Shown piece after piece: positions 1 to 8,261 of a stretch of 64,000 nucleotides of DNA. A program made the translations under genes and the position numbers. Origin of the DNA: Streptomyces sp. NBC_00259. GTDB lineage: Bacteria; Actinomycetota; Actinomycetes; Streptomycetales; Streptomycetaceae. Location: positions 1,736,001 to 1,800,000 of the forward strand of contig NZ_CP108080.1 in NCBI RefSeq assembly GCF_036181745.1, read 5' to 3'. The notes beneath the pieces were generated by a model. It saw only the letters and a program-made list of their open reading frames with translations, did no database searches and had not been told where the DNA came from. Positions within the stretch are counted from its first letter, which is position 1. The number at the start of each line of letters is the position of its first letter.

Positions 1-1
1 G

Positions 2-142
2 GCGCAGACGCCCACGCCGGCGGACGGGCCGGGGCAGACGCCCACGCCTACGGACGGACCGGCGACGGCGGACCGGCCGGGGCAGCCCGCTCAGTCCGAG
101 AGCGCGTCGAGCGCCCTGTCCACGTCCGCCACCGTGTTGTAG
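2..142 (+). CDS. Possible 3' end of a Pro/Thr-rich protein (partial)
   Basis: An open frame enters from the left edge and ends at TAG 140-142. It reads as a low-complexity tail with a repeated decapeptide of the type QTPTPxDGPx, encoded by the 30-bp tandem repeat in the same place. Pro/Thr tails of this kind are common at the ends of Streptomyces cell-surface or regulatory proteins. The last 52 bases overlap the converging aminotransferase gene, which is a reason for doubt. No start or domain is visible, so the function cannot be guessed. The alternative is that this is simply repetitive non-coding DNA after the aminotransferase gene. Confidence 0.3.
   Translation, partial: AQTPTPADGPGQTPTPTDGPATADRPGQPAQSESASSALSTSATVL
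4..63. repeat. 30-bp tandem repeat, two copies
   Basis: Two head-to-tail 30-base units (4-33 and 34-63) share 26 of 30 positions; both begin GCAGACGCCCACGCC. The array may continue left of the window. In the plus frame beginning at base 2 each unit encodes ten residues, so it may be a coding repeat. Confidence 0.8.
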
Positions 143-1137
143 AGGTGGAACGAGGCCCGCAGATTGCCCGCGCGGGCCGAGACGAGGATCCCGGCACGGG
201 TGAGTTCCGGCTGCCGCCCGCCGAGACCGGGTACGGCGACGATGCCGGAGTCACCGGTCACGGGCGCATGGCCGAGTTCCGTCAGCCCGGCGCGGAAGCG
301 GGCGGCGAGGGCGGTGTTGTGGGCGTGGACCGTCCCGACCCCGATCTCCTCCAGCAGCGCGAGGGACTGCTCGGCCCCGTGGTACGCGAGGAACGCCGGC
401 GGCTCGTCGTAGCGCCGGGCGGTACGGGCGAACTCCTCGACCGGGCCGTAGCTGCTCCCCTCCAGGTCCTCGGCCGCGAACCAGCCCGCGTGGGCCGGGA
501 CGAGTGACTCCTGCGCGTCCTCGGTGACGGTGAGGAACGACGCGCCGCGCGGGCAGAGCAGGTACTTGAAGGCGGCGGTGACGGTGTAGTCGTACGCCCC
601 CGCGTCCAGCGGCAGCCACCCCGCGGCCTGGCTGGCGTCGAGGAGGACACGCGCGCCGTGGGCGGCCGCGGCGGCCCGTACCGCCGGCAGGTCCGCGATC
701 CGGCCGTCCGCGGACTGCACGGCGGACAGGGCGACCAGCGCGGTGCCGGGCCGCACGGCGGCGGCGATCCCGTCGAGCGGCACGTAGCGCACCTTCAGAT
801 CGCCGCGGACCGCGAAGGGCGTGACCACGGAGCTGAACTCCCCCTCGGGAGCGACGACTTCGGCACCGGAGGGCAGCGAGGCCGCGATGAGCGCGACATG
901 CACCGCGACCGAACCGCCGACCGCGACGCGCTCCGCGGACACGCCGGTGAGGCGGGCGAAGGACGCGCGGACGGCCTCCACGGACGCGAAGCTGCCCGCG
1001 CCTTCGGGGCGGCCGTCGGCGAGCTCCTCGGCGAGCCGCTTGACGGCCTCGACCGTACGGCGCGGCAGCAGACCGCAAGCGGACGTGTTCAGATACGTCG
1101 ACGTCGGCGCGAACTCGGCGCCACCCAGGGTGTCCAT
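91..1137 (-). CDS. Aminotransferase class V-fold PLP enzyme
   Basis: This is a 348-residue fold-type I PLP enzyme of the aminotransferase class V / cysteine desulfurase superfamily. The Schiff-base lysine is probably K191 in the context AAFKYLL, and D167 in LLDASQ is the usual pyridine-nitrogen contact. It lacks the C-terminal active-site cysteine loop of SufS-type desulfurases, so an aminotransferase or lyase role is more likely than sulfur mobilisation. The ATG at 1137 is preceded by a strong AGGGGAGGGG ribosome site. It follows the dsbA-like gene on the same strand, but a repeat array lies between them. The substrate is not deducible. Confidence 0.85.
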   Translation of the reverse strand: MDTLGGAEFAPTSTYLNTSACGLLPRRTVEAVKRLAEELADGRPEGAGSFASVEAVRASFARLTGVSAERVAVGGSVAVHVALIAASLPSGAEVVAPEGEFSSVVTPFAVRGDLKVRYVPLDGIAAAVRPGTALVALSAVQSADGRIADLPAVRAAAAAHGARVLLDASQAAGWLPLDAGAYDYTVTAAFKYLLCPRGASFLTVTEDAQESLVPAHAGWFAAEDLEGSSYGPVEEFARTARRYDEPPAFLAYHGAEQSLALLEEIGVGTVHAHNTALAARFRAGLTELGHAPVTGDSGIVAVPGLGGRQPELTRAGILVSARAGNLRASFHLYNTVADVDRALDALSD

Positions 1138-1155
1138 GTCCCCTCCCCTACCCGC

Positions 1156-1255
1156 ACGGACCGTGCGACCACGCCTGCGCCGGGGCCCGTACGGACCGTG
1201 CGACCGAGCCTGCGCCCGGATCCCGCAGGGACCGTGCGATCACGCCTGCGGCGGG
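1156..1255. repeat. ~35-bp tandem repeat, three copies, with internal dyads
   Basis: Units start at 1156, 1191 and 1227 (periods 35 and 36) and share the core GGACCGTGCGA followed by GCCTGCG. Each copy holds a short dyad (GCACGG/CCGTGC or close), so the transcript can form a row of small hairpins. The third unit includes the last codons and the stop of the DsbA-like gene, which suggests the array grew by duplication of that gene's 3' end. A transcription-stop or mRNA-stabilising role is possible but unproven. Confidence 0.75.
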
Positions 1256-1962
1256 ACCGCGCACGAGCCGTCGGTGTCGCAGGCGCCCGTGGCGGCCGCG
1301 TCCGCCGTGCTGACCGGGACGAGCGCGCGGCCCTGCCAGGCCTGCTCCAGGGCCTGGGTGAAGACCTCGGCCGGCTGTCCGCCGGAGACCCCGTATCGGC
1401 GGTCGAGAACGAAGAACGGCACGGCGCTCGCCCCGAGCTCGGCGGCCTCGCGCTCGTCGGCCCGTACGTCGTCGGCGTACGCGTCCTCGTCGGTGAGGAC
1501 CGCACGGGCCTCGTCGGCGTCGAGACCGGCCTGGACGGCCAGGTCGACCAGGACCTCCGGGTCGAACACGGACCGCTCCTCGGCGAAGTTCGTCCGGTAG
1601 GCGAGGTCCAGCAGCTCGTCCTGGCGGCCGCGGGCCTTGGCGAGATGGAGCAGCCGGTGAATGTCGAAGGTGCTGCCGACGTCGCGGCCGTCGGTGCGGT
1701 ACCCGAGGCCCTCGGCGCGGGCGGTGGTGGCCACGTGCTCCTCCATGGAACGGGCCTGTTCCACCGTGCGGCCGTACTTCTTCGCCAGCGATTCGATCAC
1801 GGGAGCGGTCTCGCCCTTGGGGCGGTTCGGGTCGAGTTCGAAGGAGCGGTGCACGACCTCGATCTCGTCGCGGTGGGCGAAGGCCGCGAGGCCCTGCTCG
1901 AAGCGTGCCTTCCCGACGTAGCACCAAGGGCAGGCGATGTCGCTCCAGATCTCGACGCGCAT
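1240..1962 (-). CDS. DsbA-family (FrnE-like) thiol oxidoreductase
   Basis: The protein has 240 residues and a thioredoxin-like fold of the DsbA/FrnE/2-hydroxychromene-2-carboxylate isomerase group. It opens MRVEIWSDIACPWCYVGK, so the CPWC redox motif lies at residues 11-14, directly after the first strand. This and a later GVSGGQP cis-proline-type loop match FrnE-like cytoplasmic disulfide enzymes. There is no signal peptide. The ATG at 1962 is chosen because the fold begins immediately; upstream in-frame sequence is arginine-rich non-coding DNA. The true substrate is unknown; thiol-disulfide exchange during oxidative stress is the family-level inference. Confidence 0.88.
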   Translation of the reverse strand: MRVEIWSDIACPWCYVGKARFEQGLAAFAHRDEIEVVHRSFELDPNRPKGETAPVIESLAKKYGRTVEQARSMEEHVATTARAEGLGYRTDGRDVGSTFDIHRLLHLAKARGRQDELLDLAYRTNFAEERSVFDPEVLVDLAVQAGLDADEARAVLTDEDAYADDVRADEREAAELGASAVPFFVLDRRYGVSGGQPAEVFTQALEQAWQGRALVPVSTADAAATGACDTDGSCAVPPQA

Positions 1963-2057
1963 GGGACTGACTTCTCTCTCTTCGGCCGTGCTCGGTTGTG
2001 TGCGGGCGCCCGTCCACGGTTCACCCGGCGTGCGCGACAACCTGTGACCGTGCGCTT

Positions 2058-2549
2058 TCATTCCCCGCTCAGCCGCAGCGTCAGCACCAGATGGGCTCCG
2101 GCCCGCGGCCCGTCCGGGTCCGGCGCCCAGCCCCTGGCCGCGTAGAACGCCCGGGCGCGTTCGTTGTGCTCGTACACCTCCAGGCGTGCCGTGCTCATGC
2201 CCGCGCGGCGCCAGTCCGCGAGGCACGCGGAGTGCAGGGCGCTGCCGATGCCGTGGCGCCGGCGGGCGGGAGCGACGTGGAGCTGGGTGAGGGTCACGGT
2301 GCCCCCGCCGTCCGCGCGGTACGCGGCCACGCCCGCGAGCTCTCCGTCCGGCAGCACGGCGCAGAGCACATCGCCGCGCTCCACGGCGCGTGCCCAGCCT
2401 TCGCCGGTCCTGGCGTGCTCGGCGGCGCTGTCGAAGAGGTGGTCCGGTATCCGGCCGCGGTAGTAGGTGGCACGGGCCTCGGCGTGCAGCGGCGTGATGG
2501 CGTCGAGGTCGGCGGGTACGGCCGGGCGTATCCCGGCGGGAAGGATCAT
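2058..2549 (-). CDS. GNAT family N-acetyltransferase
   Basis: This 163-residue protein is a single Gcn5-related acetyltransferase domain. The acetyl-CoA pyrophosphate loop is visible as VAPARRRHGIGSAL (Q/RxxGxG/A type), followed by the late EVYEHNERARAFYAARGW segment typical of the beta5-alpha4 region. It starts at the ATG at 2549, just before IRPAVPADLDAI, which is the usual first strand of these enzymes. It has no partner that reveals a substrate; small amines, antibiotics or protein N-termini are all possible. It lies 136 bases downstream of the DUF1349 gene. Confidence 0.85.
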   Translation of the reverse strand: MILPAGIRPAVPADLDAITPLHAEARATYYRGRIPDHLFDSAAEHARTGEGWARAVERGDVLCAVLPDGELAGVAAYRADGGGTVTLTQLHVAPARRRHGIGSALHSACLADWRRAGMSTARLEVYEHNERARAFYAARGWAPDPDGPRAGAHLVLTLRLSGE

Positions 2550-2662
2550 GCCGGTCAGGACGCGGCCGACCGGAGCGGCGGTTGCCGGGCCACGCCACCC
2601 CGGCCCGTCGAAGAGCGGCCGCCCCGACCCGCCGTGGGCGGTTGCCGGGGCCGGGACCCGCC

Positions 2663-2687
2663 GACCCGGCCGACGACCGGCCGGGTC
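2663..2687 (-). terminator. Hairpin at the end of the DUF1349 gene
   Basis: A 10-bp perfect stem (GACCCGGCCG, 2663-2672, with 2678-2687) and 5-base loop overlaps the stop codon of the gene ending at 2686. There is no U-tract, as is usual for GC-rich actinobacterial terminators. Confidence 0.45.
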
Positions 2688-3300
2688 AGGACCCGTCGCG
2701 CAGGCCCTCCGGCCAGGTCGGGCGGAACTCGACGCGGTCGAAGGTGACGACGCAGCCCTCGCCGACCGGCGACTGGGCCATGAAGCCGACGAGTGCGGCG
2801 TCCGCCTGTTCCCGGGTGCCGAGGGTGAAGATCCGGACGAAGGTCCAGCGCTCCCCGTCGGGCGAGGCGTGGAAGGCGAAGGCGCCGCCGGTGCGGCTGA
2901 TCCGCAGCCAGGCGCTGTCGCCCTCCAGGACGAAGGAGTTGGCGTCGTCGGAGTGGCCCCGGGTGACGACGGTGCAGATCGTCGGCCGGTCCGGGGACAG
3001 CTCCAGACAGAGTTTGGCCCATTCCCGCTCGGCGACGTGGAGGTAGAGCACGCCCGCGTCGAAGGCGGCACCGAACCCCACCTTGACCCGCGCGATCAGC
3101 TGGAAGTCGCCCTCCGGCGCACCGAGCAGGCGGGGTGCGTCGGAAGCCGGGTCCAGTGCCTCACCGGTGGGCGGCACGAAACGGTCCTGCCGCGCGCCCG
3201 CCCAGCCGGTGAGCATCCCGTTCTCGTACGACCAGTCGGCGTCGGGGCCGTACGGACGCAGCGGGAAGGGCAGTTCGGGCAGGTCGATCTCGTCGGTCAC
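2686..3300 (-). CDS. DUF1349 domain-containing protein
   Basis: A 204-residue cytoplasmic protein of the DUF1349 family, a concanavalin-like beta-sandwich fold often annotated as regulation-of-enolase-type protein. Supporting features are the early W/F-rich strands (DWSYENGMLTGWAGARQDRF) and the central AGVLYLHVAEREWAKLCLE segment. The GTG start at 3300 lies only 4 bases after the stop of the aldehyde dehydrogenase gene, so the two are almost certainly cotranscribed. A carbohydrate-binding or sugar-processing role would fit the uronate context, but no catalytic residues can be named. Confidence 0.82.
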   Translation of the reverse strand: MTDEIDLPELPFPLRPYGPDADWSYENGMLTGWAGARQDRFVPPTGEALDPASDAPRLLGAPEGDFQLIARVKVGFGAAFDAGVLYLHVAEREWAKLCLELSPDRPTICTVVTRGHSDDANSFVLEGDSAWLRISRTGGAFAFHASPDGERWTFVRIFTLGTREQADAALVGFMAQSPVGEGCVVTFDRVEFRPTWPEGLRDGS

Positions 3301-3304
3301 GCGG

Positions 3305-4837
3305 TCAGCCTTCCAGACCCTCCGGGCGCCCGTCGACCCGGCGCGGAAGCCCGAGCGGGTTGTCGTCGCGCAGCTCGGCCGGGAGCAGCGCGGTCGGCGT
3401 CGACTGGTAGGTGACCGGGCGCAGCCAGCGCTCGATCGCGGTGCCGCCGACCGAGGTGGAGGTGGAGGTGGTGGCCGGGTAGGGGCCGCCGTGGTGCTGG
3501 GCGGGGGCGACGGCGACTCCGGTCGGCCAGCCGTCGACGAGGACCCGGCCGGCGAGCGGGGTCAGCGAGGCGAGCAGCTCCGCCGCGGGGCCGGCCGCCT
3601 CGTCCTCGGAGATGTGCAGCGTGGCGGTGAGATTGCCGGGCAGCCGGGCGAGGACGGCCCCGATCTCGTCGGTGGCGGCGTAGCGGGCGACGACGGTCAC
3701 CGGGCCGAAGCACTCCTCCAGCAGCAGATCGTGCGCCCCTTCGGCGGCCAGCCGCCGCGCCGGTACGGTCAGGAAGCCCGCGCTGACGGTGTGCTCCCCT
3801 CCCGCACCGGGAGTGACGGGTGCCTCGACGCCGTCGAGCGCGGCCCGCTCGGTGACGCCGGCGACGAACGCCTCCCGCATCCGGTGGTCGAGCATGACGC
3901 CGGGCTCGGTCTCGCTGACCGCCGCCGTCAGCGACTTCAGCAGCCGGTCGCCCGCGTCGCCCTCGGGGGCGAGGACGAATCCGGGCTTGGTGCAGAACTG
4001 CCCCTCCCCCAGGGTCATCGAGCCGGCCAGGCCGTTGCCGATGGCCTCCGCGCGTTCGGCGGCCGCGGCCTCGGTGATCACCACCGGGTTGAGGGAGCCG
4101 AGTTCACCGTGGAAGGGGATGGGCACGGGACGGGCGGCGGCCGCGTCGAAGAGGGCGCGCCCGCCGCGTACCGAACCGGTGAAACCGGCGGCCGCGACCA
4201 GCGGGTGGCGTACGAGTTCCACTCCCGCGTCGAAGCCGTGGACCAGCGCGACGACGTCCTCGGGCAGCCCGACCTGCTGGGCGGCCCTGCGCAGCACCGC
4301 CGCGCACAGCTCGGAGGTGGCCGGATGGTCCGGGTGGGCCTTGACGACGACGGGGCAGCCCGCGGCGAGGGCGCTCGCGGTGTCCCCGCCCGGCACGGAG
4401 AAGGCGAGCGGGAAGTTGCTCGCGGAGTAGACGGCGACGACGCCGAGCGGGATCTTCCAGCGGCGCAGATCGGGCCACGGCGGGGTGCGTCCGGCGTCGG
4501 CGTGGTCGATGCGGATGTCGAGGAAGGCACCTTCGTCGACGACGTCGGCGAAGGCCCGCAACTGGGCGGTGGTCCTGGCGAGTTCTCCGGTCAGCCGCAC
4601 CGGACCGAGGGCGGTCTCGGCGTCGGCGGCCTCGATGACGTGCTCGCCGGCCTCGTCGAGGAGGTCCGCGGCGGTGCGCAGGAGGGCCGCGCGGACCGTA
4701 CGGTCGGCGAGGGCGGGCCGTGCGGCGTCCGCGGCCCGTACCGCCCGGTCGACCTCCTCCGCTGTGGCCTCGACCGCAACCTGCTCACGCGGCTTCCCGG
4801 TTCGGGGGTCCACACTCCAGACTGGTGCTGCTCCCAC
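3305..4837 (-). CDS. Alpha-ketoglutarate semialdehyde dehydrogenase (2,5-dioxovalerate dehydrogenase)
   Basis: This enzyme oxidises 2,5-dioxovalerate to 2-oxoglutarate with NAD(P)+, the last step of non-phosphorylative sugar-acid catabolism. The 510-residue protein is an aldehyde dehydrogenase with the NFP(L/F) substrate motif (N141), K166 in VVVKAHPD, the general base E245 in FHGELGSLNP and the nucleophile C282 in EGQFCTKPG. HGELGSLNP and GQFCTKPG are the form typical of KGSA dehydrogenases. The GTG start has GGAAGGAAG six bases ahead. It is divergent from an IclR gene, with the palindrome 4859-4874 between them. KdgD, which makes its substrate, lies 9 kb away. Confidence 0.88.
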   Translation of the reverse strand: MGAAPVWSVDPRTGKPREQVAVEATAEEVDRAVRAADAARPALADRTVRAALLRTAADLLDEAGEHVIEAADAETALGPVRLTGELARTTAQLRAFADVVDEGAFLDIRIDHADAGRTPPWPDLRRWKIPLGVVAVYSASNFPLAFSVPGGDTASALAAGCPVVVKAHPDHPATSELCAAVLRRAAQQVGLPEDVVALVHGFDAGVELVRHPLVAAAGFTGSVRGGRALFDAAAARPVPIPFHGELGSLNPVVITEAAAAERAEAIGNGLAGSMTLGEGQFCTKPGFVLAPEGDAGDRLLKSLTAAVSETEPGVMLDHRMREAFVAGVTERAALDGVEAPVTPGAGGEHTVSAGFLTVPARRLAAEGAHDLLLEECFGPVTVVARYAATDEIGAVLARLPGNLTATLHISEDEAAGPAAELLASLTPLAGRVLVDGWPTGVAVAPAQHHGGPYPATTSTSTSVGGTAIERWLRPVTYQSTPTALLPAELRDDNPLGLPRRVDGRPEGLEG

Positions 4838-4858
4838 CGCGGCTTCCTTCCCGGAGTT

Positions 4859-4874
4859 GTTCGGTATTCTGAAC
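4859..4874. promoter_or_regulatory. Probable IclR operator
   Basis: A 16-base imperfect palindrome, GTTCGGTATTCTGAAC, has symmetric positions GTTCnGnATnCnGAAC and extends to TGTTC/GAACA arms. It lies between the divergent dehydrogenase and IclR genes, the usual place for an IclR-family autoregulatory operator. The sequence resembles the palindromic style of other Streptomyces IclR sites. Confidence 0.6.
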
Positions 4875-4954
4875 AGAGTTCCCGATGATGAATGTGTGAT
4901 GACGTGGGGACTCTATTTCCGGGCGTTCTGCGCGGTCAAGAAGGGTGGAGGGCC

Positions 4955-5725
4955 ATGGCAACTGCCGAGCAGGGTGGGGCTCAGGTCAAGTCCGCGGTGC
5001 GGACGGTGGAGTTGCTCGAGTACTTCGCGGGCCGGCCCGGTATGCATTCGCTCGCCGCCGTCCAGGAGGCCGTCGGCTACCCCAAGTCCAGCCTGTACAT
5101 GCTGCTGCGCACCCTGGTCGAGCTGGGCTGGGTGGAGACCGACGCGACGGGCACGCGGTACGGGATCGGCGTACGGGCGCTGCTCGTCGGCACGTCGTAC
5201 ATCGACGGTGACGAGGTCGTCGCGGCGGCCCGGCCCACACTGGACCGGCTCTCGGACGACACCACCGAGACGATCCACCTGGCCCGTCTCGACGGGACGA
5301 ACGTCGTGTACCTCGCCACCCGGCAGTCGCAGCACTATCTGCGCCCCTTCACCCGCGTCGGTCGCCGGCTGCCCGCGCACTCCACCTCGCTCGGCAAGGC
5401 ACTGCTGGCCACCCACAGCGACGAGCAGGTCCGCAAGATGCTGCCGGAGACGCTGCCCGCGCTCACCGAGCACACCATCACCGACCGGGAGCGGCTCATC
5501 GACGAGCTGCGGCAGATCCGCGAGCAGGGCTACGCCGTGGACCGCGAGGAGAACACGCTGGGGCTGCGCTGCTTCGGCGTCGCCATCCCGTACCGCACCC
5601 CGGCACGGGACGCGATCAGCTGCTCGGTGCCGGTGGCCCGGCTGACGCCGGGACACGAGCAGATGATCAAGGACGCGCTGTTCGACGCGCGGGACCGGCT
5701 CACCCTCGCCACCCGGAGGCTCTGA
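4955..5725 (+). CDS. IclR family transcriptional regulator
   Basis: The 256-residue protein has an N-terminal winged helix (about residues 12-75; KSAVRTVELLEYFAG then SLAAVQEAVGYPKSSLYMLLRTL) and a C-terminal IclR effector-binding domain (about 85-250) with the characteristic LPAHSTSLGKALLA segment. The ATG at 4955 follows GGTGGAGGG; an upstream in-frame ATG at 4892 has no ribosome site. Family members bind small organic acids. Its divergence from the KGSA dehydrogenase gene suggests control of uronate/aldarate breakdown. It is coupled by a 1-base overlap to the GNAT downstream. Confidence 0.9.
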   Translation: MATAEQGGAQVKSAVRTVELLEYFAGRPGMHSLAAVQEAVGYPKSSLYMLLRTLVELGWVETDATGTRYGIGVRALLVGTSYIDGDEVVAAARPTLDRLSDDTTETIHLARLDGTNVVYLATRQSQHYLRPFTRVGRRLPAHSTSLGKALLATHSDEQVRKMLPETLPALTEHTITDRERLIDELRQIREQGYAVDREENTLGLRCFGVAIPYRTPARDAISCSVPVARLTPGHEQMIKDALFDARDRLTLATRRL

Positions 5726-6195
5726 TGCGGATCGTCCTGCGCGAGGTCCGTCAGCCGGACCTCGATTACTTCTTCGCGCTGATGCAGGACCCCGAAAGCG
5801 GCCGCATGGCCGCGTTCACCGCCGAGGACCCGGGCGACCGGGCCCGCTTCGACGCCCACTGGGAGCGGATCCTCGGCACGGACGCCGTCAATCGCACCGT
5901 GCTCGTCGACGGCGCCCCGGCCGGCCACGCCGCCGTCTACGGACCGCCCGGGGAGCGCGAGGTGACGTACTGGATCGACCGCGCCCACTGGGGACGCGGC
6001 GTGGCCACGGCCGCGCTGCGCGAACTGCTCGTCCTCGTGGCGGAACGTCCGCTGTACGCGCGCGCCGCCACCGACAACGCGGGCTCGCTGCGCGTCCTGG
6101 CCAAGTGCGGCTTCACCGTCACGGGCCGTGACCGTGGGTTCGTCCATGCGCGGGGCGAGGAGACCGAGGAGTTCGTGCTCCGGCTCGACGGCTGA
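5725..6195 (+). CDS. GNAT family N-acetyltransferase
   Basis: A 156-residue acetyltransferase of the RimJ/RimL-like branch. The features are MRIVLREVRQPDLDYFF at the start, the acetyl-CoA loop WIDRAHWGRGVATAALRELL near residue 90, and NAGSLRVLAKCGFTVTGR, which is the classic N-x-x-S-x-x-x-x-x-x-x-G-F segment. TGATG overlap with the IclR gene and a GGAGG site inside it show translational coupling. Acceptor unknown. Confidence 0.88.
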   Translation: MRIVLREVRQPDLDYFFALMQDPESGRMAAFTAEDPGDRARFDAHWERILGTDAVNRTVLVDGAPAGHAAVYGPPGEREVTYWIDRAHWGRGVATAALRELLVLVAERPLYARAATDNAGSLRVLAKCGFTVTGRDRGFVHARGEETEEFVLRLDG

Positions 6196-6207
6196 GCGAG
6201 CACCTGC

Positions 6208-6239
6208 GGCACCACGGCACCGCGGCACCACGGCACCGC
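6208..6239. repeat. Perfect 16-bp tandem duplication
   Basis: GGCACCACGGCACCGC occurs twice in succession (6208-6223, 6224-6239) in the gap between the GNAT gene and the penicillin-binding protein gene. Probably replication slippage. Confidence 0.85.
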
Positions 6240-6311
6240 GCCGGATGAGGATTACCTGAGAAACCCGGCAGAACGGAACGGAAGCCTCCGGGCCTCTCGT
6301 CCTTTTCAGGG

Positions 6312-7760
6312 ATGAACAAGACGATCAGGCGCGCCGCGGTCTTCAGCCTGCTCCTGGTGCTCGCCCTGCTGGTGCGGGCCACCTGGGTGCAGGGATACGA
6401 GGCCGAGGCCCTCGCGGACGACAAGCACAACCGGCGGAACACCATCGCGCAGTACGCGCAGCCGCTCGGTGACATCGTCGTGGCCGGCTCCCCGGTCACG
6501 GGCTCGAAGAGAACGGAGGGCAGCGATCTCGCGTACAAGCGCACGTACACGAACGGCGAGCTGTACGCGCCGGTCACCGGCTACAGCTCACAGGCGTACG
6601 GCGCCACGCAGCTGGAGGGCATCTACAGCGACGTCCTCGACGGCACCGACAACCGGCTGAAGAACCCGCTGGACGTGCTCACCGGAAAGCAGGCCCAGTC
6701 CGGTGACGTGCTCACCACCATCGACCCGGCCGTGCAGAAGGCCGGTTTCGAGGCGCTCGGCGACAACAAGGGCGCGGCGGTCGCCATCGATCCCGGCACC
6801 GGCCGGATCCTCGGCGTGGTGAGCACCCCGTCGTACGATCCGTCGAAGATCAGCGGGACCACCGACGGCGACGCCTGGAAGCGGCTCTCCGGCGACAAGG
6901 ACCAGCCCATGGTCAACCGGGCCCTCCGGCAGCCGCTGCCGCCCGGCTCGACGTTCAAGCTGGTGGTCGCGGCGGCCGCGCTGGAGGACGGGCTCTACTC
7001 GTCGGTGGACGAGCGGACCGACAGCCCCCAGCCCTACACGCTCCCGAACACCCGGACCGTGCTGGAGAACGAGAACAAGTCCGCGCCCTGCCGGAACGCC
7101 ACGATCCGCACCGCGCTGCAGTACTCCTGCAACAACGTCTTCGGGAAGCTGGCGGCGGATCTGGGCAAGGAGAAGGTCCGGGCCATGGCGGAGAAGTTCG
7201 GCTTCAACGACGCCGAACAGGACGTTCCCGTGCGCGCCTCGAAGAGTGTGTATCCGGAGAACATGGACTCGGCGCAGACGGCGTTGACGGGCATCGGCCA
7301 GTTCGAGGTCACGGCCACCCCGCTGCAGATGGCGATGGTGTCCGCGGCCCTGGCCAATGATGGCCTCATGGCGTCCCCGCATATGGTCTCCAAGGTCGTC
7401 GACGCGGACGGCACCACGCTGCAGAGCTACGAGGACTCCGACACCGAGCGGATCGTGTCCTCGTCCACGGCGGAGCAGCTGCGCAGCGCCATGGTCACGG
7501 TGGTCGAGGACGGCACGGGCACCAACGCGCGCATCAGCGGCGCCGAGGTGGGCGGCAAGACGGGCACGGCCCAGCACGGCGAGAACAACAGCAAGACGCC
7601 GTACGCCTGGTTCACCTCGTACGCCAAGGACGAGGCGACGGGCAAGGAGGTGGCGGTCGCGGTGATCATCGAGGACTCCGGGGCGGCACGCTCCGAGGTC
7701 AGCGGCAACGGGTTGGCGGCGCCGATCGCGCAGAAGATGATGAAGGCGGCGCTCGGATAG
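6312..7760 (+). CDS. Penicillin-binding protein, PbpA-type transpeptidase
   Basis: A 482-residue class B penicillin-binding protein that cross-links peptidoglycan outside the membrane. A single N-terminal signal anchor (about residues 5-22) precedes a short dimerisation region. The transpeptidase triads are complete: STFK with S213/K216, SCN at 272-274 and KTGT at 416-419. Its length and the start MNKTIRRAAVF match the actinobacterial PbpA group rather than FtsI. Several such paralogues exist per Streptomyces genome, and this one is not beside rodA/ftsW, so a sporulation or accessory wall role is likely. The ATG has only a weak CAGGG ahead. Confidence 0.9.
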   Translation: MNKTIRRAAVFSLLLVLALLVRATWVQGYEAEALADDKHNRRNTIAQYAQPLGDIVVAGSPVTGSKRTEGSDLAYKRTYTNGELYAPVTGYSSQAYGATQLEGIYSDVLDGTDNRLKNPLDVLTGKQAQSGDVLTTIDPAVQKAGFEALGDNKGAAVAIDPGTGRILGVVSTPSYDPSKISGTTDGDAWKRLSGDKDQPMVNRALRQPLPPGSTFKLVVAAAALEDGLYSSVDERTDSPQPYTLPNTRTVLENENKSAPCRNATIRTALQYSCNNVFGKLAADLGKEKVRAMAEKFGFNDAEQDVPVRASKSVYPENMDSAQTALTGIGQFEVTATPLQMAMVSAALANDGLMASPHMVSKVVDADGTTLQSYEDSDTERIVSSSTAEQLRSAMVTVVEDGTGTNARISGAEVGGKTGTAQHGENNSKTPYAWFTSYAKDEATGKEVAVAVIIEDSGAARSEVSGNGLAAPIAQKMMKAALG

Positions 7761-7841
7761 ACCCCCGGTCGCGGACCGGAGCGGGGCGCACGGTATGCAG
7801 GGTCGTTCAAGCCTCAACTCACCGTGTGCATGGAGGACTTC

Positions 7842-8261
7842 GTGCAGCTGCTGCCCCGCTCCCCGTCCGGCTGGACCATGGCCGTCTTCGGCGCGCTCGC
7901 CGCCGTCATGGGTGTGGTGGGGCTGATCGCCCCGGGCGCTCTGCTCACGGCCATGGGCTTCGAGCCCATACCGGACTCGGCGCGCGCGGAGGGCGACCAC
8001 ACACCGGTCTTTCTGACCGCCTCGTCCATGGCGGCGCTCAACATGGGCGTGTACTACGTCCTGGCGGCGCTTTCCGACTGGAGACCCTTCTTCCGCTGGA
8101 CGGTCCCGTTCCGCCTGCTGACCTGCACGGTCTTCACCGTGGCGGTGATCAGCGGGCGGGCACCCTCCGGCTTCCTGGGTGTGGGCCTGTGGGAGGGCCT
8201 GGGCGCGCTGGCGACGGGCCTGGCCCTCCGTTACGAGGCGGGACGCCGAGCTACTACTTGA
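7842..8261 (+). CDS. Small integral membrane protein, unknown function
   Basis: About 139 residues with four probable membrane helices (W..TMAVFGALAAVMGVVGLIA, the AALNMGVYYVLAAL region, RLLTCTVFTVAVISG and LWEGLGALATGLAL). The GTG at 7842 is preferred because GGAGG lies five bases before it; a GTG at 7824 would add six residues but has no ribosome site. The last 8 bases overlap the converging purine permease gene. No catalytic motif is visible. Confidence 0.72.
   Translation: MQLLPRSPSGWTMAVFGALAAVMGVVGLIAPGALLTAMGFEPIPDSARAEGDHTPVFLTASSMAALNMGVYYVLAALSDWRPFFRWTVPFRLLTCTVFTVAVISGRAPSGFLGVGLWEGLGALATGLALRYEAGRRATT

Noticed and set aside
91..1137. A cysteine desulfurase
   Set aside because: The C-terminal cysteine loop of SufS/NifS/Csd is missing, and a complete SufS is encoded at 29092-30348.
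1..1255. CRISPR array
   Set aside because: Repeat units are contiguous without unique spacers, and no cas genes are present.
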